A DNA stretch of 64,000 bases from Perca fluviatilis (lineage: Eukaryota > Chordata > Actinopteri > Perciformes > Percidae), in assembly GCF_010015445.1 (NCBI RefSeq), contig NC_053118.1:16173437-16237436 (forward strand). The letters are read 5' to 3'. Position numbers and translations under genes: made by a program. Shown in pieces: positions 12,377 through 24,256 of this stretch (its first letter is position 1; each line of letters opens with the position of its first letter). Under the pieces are notes generated by a model that did not search any database, was not told where the DNA came from, and was given only the letters and a program-made list of their open reading frames with translations.

Positions 12377-13225
12377 GGGCCTAATTTACTAACACTAGCG
12401 CAGTTTGCGCTGCGTCTGTTTATGCGAGTTCGGTAATAGCGCACGCTATGCTTCCACATTTTGCGTAATATTTATCAACCCTGACACCCACCAGGCAATC
12501 AGCGTCTTTCTCCGCCCACTACACCGTAAATTGCGCTGTAGCAAAGCGGTACTTGTGCTATTATATGGCTGAGTGCAGACTGCGATATTCCCACTGCTGA
12601 TGCTATGACTGTTTGAAATGATCTTGATGCCAATATTTTTAATGTAGCGAGGAGTTTAACAACTGCTGGAATGTGAACGCTGAGTGGGAGATTCAATTTC
12701 ATCTTTGATTTCTTCCAGTAACTCTAATATTGCATGGCTGCTTGATCTGTAACGCTAAATGATGTTGTGTTCACTGACAAAGTGTGATTCTTGTGTTAAA
12801 AATATTTTCAGCCTCGCCTATGTCTTCGTCTTGCTCAAATTACTGTTGCCATTTCACCAGCGGCATAAAGGTCTACGAGGAAACTCGATTGCGGCTGGTT
12901 TACACCTGCTTTTAAGAGGCGGAGAATTTCCCCCGCAGAATAGAGGCGCGGTCTTACTGACAGTCTTTGTAAATACCACGGAATATATAATTAGGTGCAC
13001 TTTGCGCTTATCCTCCCACCTTTTTGGGTGGAACTCCCACTTTCCCCATGACCTTCCCACGAACGCATATTGAAAGTGCAACTTGTCTCTTCTCGCTCAT
13101 GTGGCAGACAATCTGCGATTTTACCCAAGTGCGCCCTGTTTGCAAATAGCCAGCATCGGTTACATCCGTCTTTGCGACCAATTAGCGCCTTGAAACAGGC
13201 GCAAACGGCTTGATAAATCTAGCCC
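12377..13225 (-). mobile_element. PIF/Harbinger element, 3-bp duplication TCA
   Basis: Target duplications tca lie at 12374-12376 and 13226-13228. The ends are inverted: gggcctaatttact at left and gggctagatttatc for the right end read inward. On the minus strand at about 12702-12499 a frame contains VVKLLATLKILA and GISQSALSHII, matching the N-terminal helix-turn-helix part of PIF/Harbinger transposases (LASGSFQ...GISQSxxSRII). The catalytic DDE portion is missing, so the copy is a defective internally deleted derivative. Confidence 0.82.
12499..12702 (-). pseudogene. PIF/Harbinger transposase fragment (N-terminal HTH part)
   Basis: The frame reads about 67 residues. The recognisable part is a stretch with AVVKLLATLKILASRSFQ followed by ASAVGISQSALSHIIAQV, the helix-turn-helix segment of Harbinger transposases. 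It lacks the rest of the enzyme, ends in a stop just after this part, and lies inside the inverted-repeat boundaries of the element at 12377-13225. Confidence 0.7.
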
Positions 13226-13525
13226 TCAGACACTATGGTGTGCAGTATACCAGTTGTCACTATAAACACACACAAAGCTACACAACATCCTGATCTAAAC
13301 ATGTTGTCACGTTTCACTTTTACACTTGTTTCTTCATGCCACTTGTATGCATACTCTACATGTTGACTGTATAGTCCCTACACACATACACACACGCAAA
13401 GTTTACATAGACAAACATCACTATATACCACAGCAAATAATAGATCATTTAATCGGTTTTATTTTTTTTTTTTCAAATAAAATAATTACCTGGATATTCA
13501 ATAAAGGTGACAATACGAGATTTAA

Positions 13526-14008
13526 AGGTCCAATGTGTAGGACTTTCTCCCATCTAGCGTTGAGATCATATAGCCATGTAGCCATCACACTTCAAAAAGC
13601 CAGTCTCTTGCTCTTTTCAATACCCTTTTTCTTTTTCTGGGCGAAGAAGAAGACTCCTGTTCCTGAAATTTGGATTTTGAATTTGTGTGGTCCTCCATGT
13701 TTCCTTCTTCAAACTTGCCGAGGCCAGGAAGCTACGATACCCATTAACAGCACCAGTGAGTTTATCATGTGACAGCAAAAACGCGAAAGGCGGAGCAGTA
13801 TGTCCTGTATGTCCCTTACCGGCTAATGTATTTCAAGATGGCGCATGGATATGTCTACCCCAGTTCATGCAAATGTAAATAAATTTCAAGCCAAAAAGGA
13901 ATACTTGGAATTGATGGTGGTGGTAAATATTCATGAAAAAGGACAAGTTTGTGAACGGGCAACACCGATTTTGATAATGAACAACTAAACACGTTACACA
14001 CTGGACCT
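13526..14008. mobile_element. TTAA-flanked MITE with AGGTCC(A)nTGTGTA ends
   Basis: TTAA is present at 13522-13525 and 14009-14012. The left end is aggtccaatgtgtaggac and the right end read inward is aggtccagtgtgtaacg. No transposase coding sequence is visible. The target site and AG-first ends suggest a Kolobok-like non-autonomous family. It sits in the last cdkal1 intron. Confidence 0.8.
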
Positions 14009-14467
14009 TTAACAGTAGAATATGTGGGGCTTGTGCAGGCTCTACTTTCTACGCAACAGAAATTACAAATTACAGCAGAGTCAACAGAAGCAGCAAACAC
14101 AACAGTACATCCACTAGTGTCTGCAGGTCATGGGAATAGAAATAAATATAACCAGTTCTATCTACTATAAAACAATCAGAAAGTGAGAAATATCTTCCGT
14201 GGTACGGTCAGCTTACAATTATTTAATGTGGTGTTACTGTGGTATTTTAACTGCTTTTAACTGCTTTGTGGTTTCAACTGTTGACTCCAGTCGCTGGGGC
14301 TAGTGTCCAAGCCATGTAGTTATGTCACACAATTTGGAACAAAATCAATTATCCCAATGATATATATATATATATAAAAAAAACTGAATTCTGTCTCTGT
14401 TTGACAGGCTGAGATGAAGTTTTCCACGCAATGGCAAAGGGATGAAAGCAAGAGCAGTGGTTGTTTC

Positions 14468-14875
14468 TAGAGATGTTCCGATACCGGCTCAGATACTGCC
14501 TAAAACGCTGGTATCGGGAAGTACTGGAGTTTATTCACCGATCTGATACCACGTAATAAAGCCCCAAAGAAAATCTACGTTGAAGTAGTTTATTTATGTT
14601 CTTTTTCGGTTATAACTGTCAAACTGGATAATAAAAGAAAGTTCTGTGGCATTCATTGTTTGTGTTTCACACACTTAAGAGTTTAACCTAAGCCAGACTG
14701 ACAACAAAGATATAAATAACATCACATCCATACAGGGATAGTAGTATACAGTTGTTAAAACATAATAAAATATATGACACACTGGTATCGGATCAGTACT
14801 CGGTATCGGCCAATACGCAAGTTCAGGTATCGGAATCGGTATCAGGAAGCAAAAAATGGTATCGGACCATCTCTA
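14468..14875. mobile_element. non-autonomous hAT MITE, 8-bp duplication gttgtttc
   Basis: Perfect 8-bp repeats gttgtttc lie at 14460-14467 and 14876-14883. The ends are tagagatgttccgatacc at left and tagagatggtccgatacc for the right end read inward. GGTATCGG-type motifs recur near both ends (for example 14508-14517, and several between 14782 and 14868). There is no coding sequence. Confidence 0.9.
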
Positions 14876-15161
14876 GTTGTTTCCCATATACATTCATGCA
14901 TTTGATGATATTGACACACAATATATGTCCACATCACAATATAAAATAGCTTTAATTGACATTTAGGCCATTATCAATTGCAAGACAGTTCCTGATTCGT
15001 CTTAAATGATTTGCTCTTGACACTGAAACCCTTTACATTAAGCTTTAAGTGCATTGTGGACATTCTGGCAGGGTCATAAAAAGACCATGACAGTGGCATC
15101 CGAAATCATTGGGACAGACCTACTATCACTTAACAATGCCTACTAAATGTTACCTTCTGCA

Positions 15162-15555
15162 TAGTCTCGCATTGCCAGACCTTTCTCCACAGCGCTGCGG
15201 AGGAGGGTCTGGATAGTCCACACAGCATTCCGGGACAGGAGAAAAACATGCTCTGGTTTATTGGCATTTCTTTAAGCCAATCACAATCGTCATGCCACGG
15301 TGCACATCGAGCCATGGTGCCGCTGCAATATAGCCTCGGGAAGAAGCTTGATTTGGTGGAACGTGTTTGTTGAAAAGTTGTTTTAGTCATCAACAGAAAA
15401 CTCAGATTGGACAGATAGTCTAGCTGTCTGGATTTAACCTGCAGAGATCTGAGGAGCAGTTAACCATAGTCCTCATAAATCCACCGGAGTTTAGAATTCC
15501 AACACAAAGGAAGCAGAAGGTACCGGACATTCGGCCGAAAAGAGTGAATTTCCAG
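15162..15555. mobile_element. TAGTCTCGC-type repeat, right end truncated
   Basis: The segment is clearly homologous over about 390 bases to the copy at 34406-34865. Shared landmarks in order are tagtctcgcattgccagacc, a tttaaaccaatcacaatcgt-type block, cagagatctgaggagcagtt and gaaaagagtgaa. Homology stops near a run of G at 15555, so the right terminus and target duplication are lost or rearranged. No coding sequence was recognised. Confidence 0.7.
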
Positions 15556-15644
15556 GGGGGGCAACGAAGTATCCCTCATTAACACAAAGAAACAAACGTG
15601 TAAAACACATGACAGGCACTATTACAGACAGCAGGTGCTTTCAG

Positions 15645-15645
<1 letters not shown>

Positions 15646-15723
<78 letters not shown>

Positions 15724-15746
15724 AACACACACACACACACACACGC
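15646..15746. repeat. (CA)n microsatellite
   Basis: About 100 bases of CA with two caaacacaaac interruptions. Confidence 0.97.
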
Positions 15747-16082
15747 GCCAGACTTCAGGTAAATCTTGCACTGCAGTATACCGATTACTCTTCATACAGA
15801 AAATATGTCTCCTGTTACCTCAGTCATATGGTATCTTTGCAAGCAAAGAAGGGAAGAGGCCTGAGGTGCTTTTTAAATAACCAAAGACATATTTCAGATT
15901 TAATTTGATGTTATACAATACACCATTACATTAAGTAACTTGCGGTTTAAAGCACTTTACCAACAATCATTGTCTTGGGAGTCATTCCAGGTAATGTGTC
16001 CCTGGTGATTAAGTAGCAAGATATTTTCCTGACCCTGGGATTAAAGAGGGCAGATTACATTTCTCAGGTGATTCCAACACTG

Positions 16083-16256
16083 GGATTTTTATTGCCTTTA
16101 TTTATAGGACAGATAAAGTCAGGGAAGTGGGAGAGAGAGGGGGATGACATGCAGCAAAGGGCCGCAGGTCAAAACCGAACCAGCAGCCACTGCGACAAGA
16201 ACTGAGCCTCTGTAGATGGGCGCACGCTCAACCAGGTGAGCTAACCAGGCGCCCCC
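16083..16256 (-). mobile_element. tRNA-derived SINE, full-length
   Basis: Read on the minus strand, the copy starts gggggcgcctggttagctca and contains an A-box-like TAGCTCACCTGGTTGAG (16243-16227) and a B-box-like GGTTCGGTTTTGACC (16181-16167), the internal polymerase III promoter spacing of a tRNA-derived SINE. The body continues ctgcggccctttgctgcatg, then a CT-rich stretch and the tail ataaataaaggcaataaaaa. This matches a SINE common in teleosts. Only the head is tRNA-like, so it is not a functional tRNA gene. Confidence 0.88.
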
Positions 16257-16735
16257 ACTGTAACAAATTTAAGTGAGTAAAGACAGGCATCCCTGTAGCC
16301 TATTGTCGTGGATACCATTTGCACAATTAAAGACTGACTAGAGCAGTGCCCGTTGAAAATGTGCCTGTTTGGACCGGGCGATTGCTTGGCCTGTGGTATT
16401 GCTGCTTGTAGAATTCTTCAAAACCAAATTGTACCCCAAAATTACTTACAGAAGGACCCCAAACCACTTAATATGCAACTCCACTGTAAAGCCTACTACT
16501 GACTTACAGTGTAGGCTACTTCTACATCAGAGGAAGACATTGTACTACTATATTTACCTGACAGAGAATGTTGCAGATTCAGAATGTAATCACAAAATAT
16601 CACAATGAAAATGTGGCGTAATCAGACATTAGCCTCATGGACTCATGGCAGTGTGCTACCCACCTGGCCCGTTATGAGAGCTAATCAGCACATATCTGTG
16701 TTAATCAACCACCAGAACCGGACTGTGTGTGTGCG

Positions 16736-16739
16736 GAGA

Positions 16740-16771
<32 letters not shown>
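16736..16771. repeat. (AG)n microsatellite
   Basis: AG tract with a single ggg interruption. Confidence 0.95.
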
Positions 16772-17087
16772 CGGTGTTGTCTTGTGTCGTATGATCGTTA
16801 ACGAATTTAACACTTTAGCAGAGGTGTTCATTTCCACACAGGTTTAGTGGCTTGACGGTTAACGGTGAAGTATGGATTTGATTTGCGGGGGAGTTTTGGC
16901 GACGGTAATGTTATTAGTGTTGTAAGTAAGCAGTAGACTTAATTAACCCAACCCAGGGCGAGTCTGATGAAAACTGATGTGTCTGCCTGGTTCAACTCTG
17001 AGGTGTATGTCACATTTTGTCTCGGAGTCTTTGGTCCTCAGGGTGAGAGGGGGAGTGGCTAGCGGCTAGAGCAGCAAAAGCCAATGT

Positions 17088-17275
17088 GTGTTTCTTTTAC
17101 CTATATATTTAATGATATCTTTTGCATTTTTAATCCAAACAACGTCAAACTTGGCACTGCACTTACGTGCCCGTAGCAAGACACATGTCAAGTTTGGAAT
17201 CCATCGGACTAACGGTTCGAAAGATATGCGCATAACACGCAGACAGAAAGAAGTTCCTGCAATTTATAGATAGAT
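17088..17275 (+). repeat. probable interspersed-repeat fragment
   Basis: The stretch includes tcaagtttggaatccatcgg, actaacggttcgaaagatat and acacgcagacagaaag, ending in a short tagatagatga tract. Similar wording (aagtttgaagtccatcggat) occurs in the composite repeat at 63270-63300, which suggests it is a dispersed repeat fragment. Its family is not identified. Confidence 0.35.
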
Positions 17276-18854
17276 GAAAAATGTTGCAAAGTCAAAGCCT
17301 ACATTAAACTTACATTAAACCAGTACTTTAACTGAACCTATAGAGGTGGGCCTCATTCAGCCTCATAATAGTGCATGGAGATGCCTTAAAAGTAACACAA
17401 ATAACATATTTTCTCTTGTCTTTAAACATGCAACAAATGGCTGGATGCTGGATGCTAACCCCCTCAGCCTAATGCAGATTTAGGATATATGCGAGGGATT
17501 AGCAGGGCTGCTCCTGTCAGTTGTTCTGTTAAGAGATAACTTTTATACCCAAGGGGATACTCAAATGCTTATACAATTAGTCACCTAACCACAGGTTACT
17601 TGTAAGGTTACTTTTTAATTATTATTTTGGCATTAACTCTGAGAGAATAACTTTGTTTTGTAGGGCATGGGTTGTAAATACAGATGATGTTCTCTCTCAA
17701 TCAATTACTATTGCAATAACAATAATTAACTGCTGAGATATACTTTGACAAAACTGCAGCTGCAAGTCTGTTGAGTTTAAGATTATGGAAAAAATTGAAA
17801 TACAATACAAGGCCAAGGACTCATCTGCTGAAGAACTTTTTTCAGGAGTTTGTTTACATGTATAAAAGGCCCATTCTGGGGAAAGTCTATTTTTACGATA
17901 ACATGAGAGAAAAATCCAAGAACATATTTTTCAGTTTTTGTGCTTGTTTGAGTGCTTTGTTATTTACATCTTCCATCTTCCATCTGTGGTTTAAAAGCAA
18001 TACTCACGAGCAAGGGACATTTTAAATAAACAAAACAGAATGAGGCTGCATAATGCCATTTGACATGTTAGGTAAGACTACTGAAAATAGACAGATATTT
18101 TGATGGCTTAACATTTATTCCTTTGTTACTGTGACATTGGTTCTTTAAGTATACACAAAGCGCAGGCCATGTAATACAATTTGACATGCTAAATGAAATG
18201 CTTAAAATAGCTACGCCTGCAGTTTTGAAGGCAAAACTAATTATTTGCTACTCGAGTAAACAAAGTCATGCAAAGGCCAAGCAAAACCTTTCGACACTTC
18301 AAAATATATGTATATATTATTTTAAAAGGATTAAATGTATTCCTACCAGAAAAGACTAATCTTTGGCTTTTCCTGACAATACAGAGGACAACATGATGTG
18401 TGCATAACGCAACATCAAAGCAACAATCCATAACAGTTGCATGCCAACACGGAGCAGTTCAATTGTTTGTAGTGAAATACGGCTTTTTTTCCCCGAGTGT
18501 TATGCCTGTGTGTGTGTGTATATGTGTTCGTGTTAGGCGCACGTGGGTTTTGTCTACATGACTGTGTGTGTACAACCAGTTTCTCATATAGCCTGCGGCT
18601 AGTAGGAGTCTGCCATGCACACCAGGGGGGACTGTGCATCGGCCTATATTTGTACATACATCTGTGTGTACAAGGATCTGTGTTTCTGTGTGTATAAGCT
18701 GTGTTTTACCAATGAACCTGTAGTGTATGTCTGTGTCTATGTACTGTAAGCATTATGATGCAAAATACCAGCAATCCCACCCACTCAGCCTGTACTACAA
18801 TATACAAAGATACAATTTTAAACATTCACCCAGTGTGTGTTTTTATATTTCTCT

Positions 18855-18856
<2 letters not shown>

Positions 18857-18904
<48 letters not shown>
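18857..18904. repeat. (CA)n microsatellite
   Basis: CA tract followed by an A/G-rich stretch to about 19020. Confidence 0.95.
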
Positions 18905-18905
<1 letters not shown>

Positions 18906-19740
18906 GAAGAGCAAGAAGTGAAAGGTAGTGAGAGAAATTATGAAAAGTGGAAAGAAAAACACAATGTCAGACAGAAAGAAAGAAACAGATATAAAGAAAA
19001 ATAAATAAAGACACAAGGAAGAAACCAAGAAAACCAGCCCCAGATAAAAAGAAAAACAAATGTAATACTCCAGAGATTCATTTCATTCACCTCCATTTTC
19101 TGTTTTTCTGTCAATATGTGGTCAATGAGGGACATTGTTCACTGCTCGTATTCCTCCATTTCGATCTCTCTCCCAGCTCTTTTCCTTTTTCTATTCTGTC
19201 TTTCATACCAACTGTGAATTTGCTGTTTTGTCCCTGTCCAATTCTCTTGGTCTTCTTGAGGAAGTATGCTGACAAAAGAGCTGATTACTGGGTGCCACTC
19301 AAGTTGCCTTTCTGTCTCATGATCTCTCTGTCTACCTTGCTCTCTCTCTTTCAATCTTGTTTCATTTTTTGGCCTCTATCCCCGATCCCCTCCCCCTCCT
19401 CATCTTCTATCATTTAATTTCATCTGAGGATGAGGACTGGTGAAGATACTTTCTCCTTTTCTTTCCTCCACCGTGCTGTTGAGTGCTTTCTCTGCTATTG
19501 TGTCCCACTAAAAGACTCATTACTGTCCTTCCCTTTCTGCAGAAAGCTGTTCCTGTGAATGAAGGGCTGACAGACCGAGATATAGACAGTAAGAGATGTA
19601 AATAATGTCAATAAAAGCTAATAAATCTCACTAAAACCTTGGTCTTGTTTCATGGAATGTAATGAACATGTCACACCGAACATAGGAATGAACCTTGGGC
19701 TGCACACGGACAAAGAGCACCGTGCCATTAGACCACTACT

Positions 19741-20120
19741 CATCCATCCATCCATTACTGTACCTATCTATATATTAACACATCAATACATCTATGTATC
19801 TGCCTATCCATCTGTTGTGTGCATCTAAGCAATCATGTCTAACATCCATGCAGCCACATGTATCTATCCACTTTCAGGTCCATTCTTCCACATCCATCCA
19901 CACAAGCTTTCACATGCCACTCTTCCATCAATCCATCTATCCATCTGGCCGTACCGCTTCATTCCTATACGCATCAGTATGGATGCTGGCTGGTGTGCAA
20001 TCATCTCTCTCTAGCCATCTCAGAAATGGTAAATCTCTCACTTCGACAAATGGACATCAGAGACCTTAGTGGTTTCCCTCTGACTATCTAATCACCCACT
20101 TATCTACCACTCTCTCACTT
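19741..20120. repeat. degenerate (CATC)n/(TATC)n region
   Basis: Starts catccatccatcc and continues as scattered ccatc, ctatcta and tccatccac motifs, as in an old decayed tetranucleotide repeat. Just upstream, 19139-19410 is pyrimidine-rich. Confidence 0.6.
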
Positions 20121-21935
20121 TCTCTTAGAACACTCCTCTGCATATTAGATGAAACCACAAAGCTCAGACTCCGTCCTTCTATTAGCTACTCAGTCATCAT
20201 GCAATCTCTCTCCTCCCGGCGCTTTATTCTTCTGTTTTTCTCTCACTCTCTGCCAAAAGTCTGTAATTACAGACTCTGCTACAAGACATGGGGGTGAGCA
20301 TCTATCTGCCTTTCCCTAATCATTCATTCATCTCAAATACGCATACAGCTCAGTGTGTGGTGGACTCACACAGAGACTCAGAAAATAGATGGTATTCAAA
20401 TATATATAGGCCAGCCACGACTGCGTGTGCAGATATGTGTGTATTACATGGGTATGCTAGTGCCAGATTGTACTGAATGCATGTGTATTTTCAATCAGAC
20501 CTGTTCACTTATAATAATAATAATAATGTAAACACACATACTGGACACATGGCTGTGAAGGACATCACATATACCAGAGGGCTACTAGAAGTGGGTCTGT
20601 GTGTGTAGCTTGCAAATACTGCTGTGTTTCCAAGCCATTAGGTCACTTATCTATAAGCACTGTGCTCCATTTCCACTTTGGTGTCATTAGTAGCTGACAA
20701 AGCTGGTCATAAGGATTACAGATCAGTAGCAGCATCACTGGAGATCACTTATAACAATATGTTAATTGCCAATATGCTGTGGGAAGTAGAGAGAAGCATT
20801 CCTTAGTTTTACATTAGACCACTGTATTACAACATACAATGATCTGCTACCTCTGTCCTTTCTATCTGTATGTTCGGCTAAATTTGTTTTCATTCTGTGT
20901 ATGCCATCATTCGTTTATAAGTCTAAAGCTCTCGCATTTTTAACTAAACCTTTTGCTATGACTTCCTTTTGCTTCAACAGCAATCTTGTTGTAGTCTCAA
21001 CCCAGCCAGCACACAGCTTACTTTACCCATATACTCATATAGCCATAGTAAATTTCATACACCACCCCCTACCCGAAAAAAACCCCAACTCAAAGCACAA
21101 GGTGTGTTCACACAGCAAATAGACACAAAGTGTTAATGTGTCCTATTCTTATTTTCATAAGTGACAGACACTTCTCCATCTCTGTAAAACTTGAGATCCC
21201 TGCATAAATTATTTTCTAGAGCACATTGACATGGATATGATGATGATGGCTTTGCCTGCTTTTCCTCTGAAAAAAACAAACTCATGAGAGACATTTAGAC
21301 CTTAGGACTGGTAATAAGTGGTGAAATATCCAGAAAAGGGTATTTACAGTATAAGGACCAGAGAAAGTGTATGTCAGTGTGTGAGAAAAAGTGTGCATTA
21401 CAGTATGAAGAGTGTGACGTGTGTATGTGTGTGTGTGTGTGAATCTACGTGCAAGAGAGAAAAATGAAGGCCTGGGCATGTTGTGTAAGAATGTTGAAAG
21501 AGCGTGAGTGATGGGGAAAGTAAGTGGGGAGAAACGAGTGCATGCGTGTGTGTGTTGGATGGGCTGCAGACTTTATGAGGCAACTAGTTTTACAAGGTCT
21601 AGTCCCCAGTGCTGAACTTTTCATTGCTGAGTGACGTGTCGCTTGGCTTGCTGTGAAACCTTTCTCTTTCTTTCTTTTTATCTCATTCTCTGCAATCCAT
21701 TTCTCTCTCTCTCTGCTTGCTTTCCCCTTCATCAGTGTCAACCTATCTCTCTCTCTCTCGTGTGTCTGTCTGTTCCTTTCTTCCCCTCCCTCTCTGTCTG
21801 GCAGTAAAGGCTGATGGAGTGTGAAATTAGAAAGTGTATCATATTCTGCTCTGTGGCTCCATGTCCTGAGCTATAAGCTACAGCTAGTCAGAGTGAAAAA
21901 TAACATGCAGTGAAACAGATACATTAACATGGTGT

Positions 21936-21942
21936 TTGTGTG

Positions 21943-22030
<88 letters not shown>
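21936..22030. repeat. (GT)n microsatellite
   Basis: About 95 bases of GT, slightly interrupted at the start. Confidence 0.97.
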
Positions 22031-22031
<1 letters not shown>

Positions 22032-23163
22032 GGAAAGACAGGAAGGAAGGACAGTTTAGCCAGCCACAGCTTATCTTAAATTACTTATCTCACGCCTGAT
22101 ACACTGGTGCTTTTCCACAACTGCATAAGTGAGAATGGATCCAGAATGTGGACACACGCACACACAAACACCCATGCACACACACGCACACACACTTTAT
22201 CCATTTACCGAATGAATACAATTTTAATGGCCTGTTGTAAACAACATTTTTATAGTTTTGATAAGGAAATAACACAGTAGCTATGTTTCCATCCACACGT
22301 TTTTATCCGAATTAAGTGATATCGAATGAAAAATGCCTTATGGAAACAGTAAAATCCGATTGAATTTCATGAATATCGACTCAAAGAAAATACGTTCGGT
22401 CTCATCGGATTTTCTCTTGATCGATATACGGCTTATGCGATAAACGCTGATGGAAACGTTATTTGCCGAATAAATAATGAATTACGATTAAGTTTTAGGT
22501 CATTTTATGGTTGCAACCCGCAATAAAATGAAGAAGTAGTTTCAGTTCATTTCCGCCCACTATTTCCGCTCTGTTTGCACACATGACAGCTGTCAACAAA
22601 AACAGATGTAAGCGGACAAACGAGGAGACGAGATACTTTTTTAATTTAATTTAACAGAAAAATATAACGGCTATTTTAGATAGCAAAAATCTAAGAAACA
22701 CCATCATTTATCAGGAGCTCGCGAAGGAAATGACCAACAAAGGTTACGACAGGGACATTCTAAAACGCTAACGTGAAAAAGCTTAACGTGGTTTAATGTA
22801 TCTAAACAACGATCAATCATCAGCAGATTTATCATGGTCATATCTTGTCATAAACACTTAAGCCTGTCAAAAAAACTAAATCGAAATCCAACGGTTATAG
22901 AAGTTATCTGCCGTTAATGTTTTCTTCATCATTGCGCCCTAGGCGAGGAAAAAGCTTTTTGGTTTAATGTACCTAAACAATGATAAATGATTACCTAATT
23001 TCTCTCTCATATTGCTCCTCATAACTACTGAAAACTGTCAAATCTAACCCAATGTCCAATTATTATGGACATTATCTGACATAAAGCTTTTCTGCTTCAC
23101 AGCAGGGCAGCGGAGCGGCTGGGGGTTGACTCTCCACGGTTCTCATTGGCTTTATAAGTCCTA

Positions 23164-24256
23164 GGGGCCCTATCTTGCACTCAGCGCAATTGCCTTTGTA
23201 CACCGACGCATGTATCATTCCTATTTTGCACCCGACGCACAGCGGACTTTTCCCTCCACAGACGCACGTCGGTAAATTAGGGAGTGTATTTGCGCTCCCG
23301 GGGGCGGTTCAGCGAAAAGAGGAGGCGTGTTCCGGCGCAAACGTTACTTTGTGCTATTCTGCAGTTTCAGAAAACAATTCCGCCACTGACCAGGAAAAAC
23401 CTGGTCTAAAGTCAGTGGCGCGTTATTCAGATGCTATTTTAGGGGCGCATGCTTGGCCATAATGTAGCGTGTGCACAACGCGCATACACTTCTCTCATCT
23501 ACAGAAGTTCCCACTTTTGAAAACCATACATAATTACAAAGAAAAATATTACTGAAAATGCGCTTCATGTGTTTGGATAGATCAGGAGGCACTTACAGTC
23601 CTCAAAAAGTCGCAGCATTCTTTGTGGCTTGTTGTGTTTTACACATTTCCATGAATCATGGATGTGTTGATGACATAAATGAGGAAATATTAGAGGACTT
23701 AAGGAGACGTGATGTTGAACTACGGTGGGATTGGACACTCCGGCGGAATCTGGTCCGGGAGTACTTGCGATAGCGCTCCTGGTGGAGCGGGTGGACGGAG
23801 ATGGAGTGGGGGGAGGAAAGGGGCACAACAGGTGCAGGTGGTGCGTTTTGAGTCCCACGCTCCATTGCTGCAGCAATCCTATCCAGACTTGAGGAGATGG
23901 CGCCGAAGTGGCCGCAGCAACATCGCCACCCAGCCAAGACGGGCATTTATTACTTTATCGCATCTCGGACCGGCAGCTCCGCTGGCGTCGCCAGGCAAAT
24001 CCCGTCATAATAGCAATCCGCCATGGAACAAGCGCCCTGCTCTTAAAGGGAATGTGAGATGACGCTCTGATTGGTTTATTGCACATTACGCCCAAACCAC
24101 ACCTAGCTACTTCAGACCAACCCATTTAAGATTTGCGTCGGGCGCAAGAGTCATTTATCCCGCCGGTAAAATAGCAACAGCGCCCGAGATCCGCCCACAA
24201 AGCTACTTGCGTTTTGCGTTTCATACTTGCGTTTCAGATCGTTAAAATAGGGCCCC
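23164..24256 (+). mobile_element. inner layer: PIF/Harbinger element
   Basis: The ends are inverted: ggggccctatcttgcactca on the left and ggggccctattttaacgatc for the right end read inward. The flanks are cta on the left and taa on the right, so the expected 3-bp duplication is not exact. The ends are rich in gcgc/gcgt motifs. It contains a transposase remnant at 23558-23773. It interrupts the middle-layer repeat and is therefore the youngest insertion of the nest. Confidence 0.82.
23558..23773 (+). pseudogene. PIF/Harbinger transposase fragment (C-terminal part)
   Basis: The frame encodes 71 residues with the Harbinger C-terminal signature: CLDRSGGTYSPQKVAAFFVA, then CCVLHISMNHG (family form ACCxLHNIxxxxG), then an acidic tail. 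The N-terminal HTH and most of the DDE core are absent between the element's ends, so this is a decayed remnant rather than a domesticated HARBI1-like gene. Confidence 0.8.

Noticed and set aside
16083..16256. A tRNA gene.
   Set aside because: A and B boxes are present, but the sequence does not fold as a full tRNA and continues into a SINE body and tail.
23565..23946. Minus-strand frames opposite the Harbinger transposase remnant.
   Set aside because: They are antisense shadows of the plus-strand transposase fragment.
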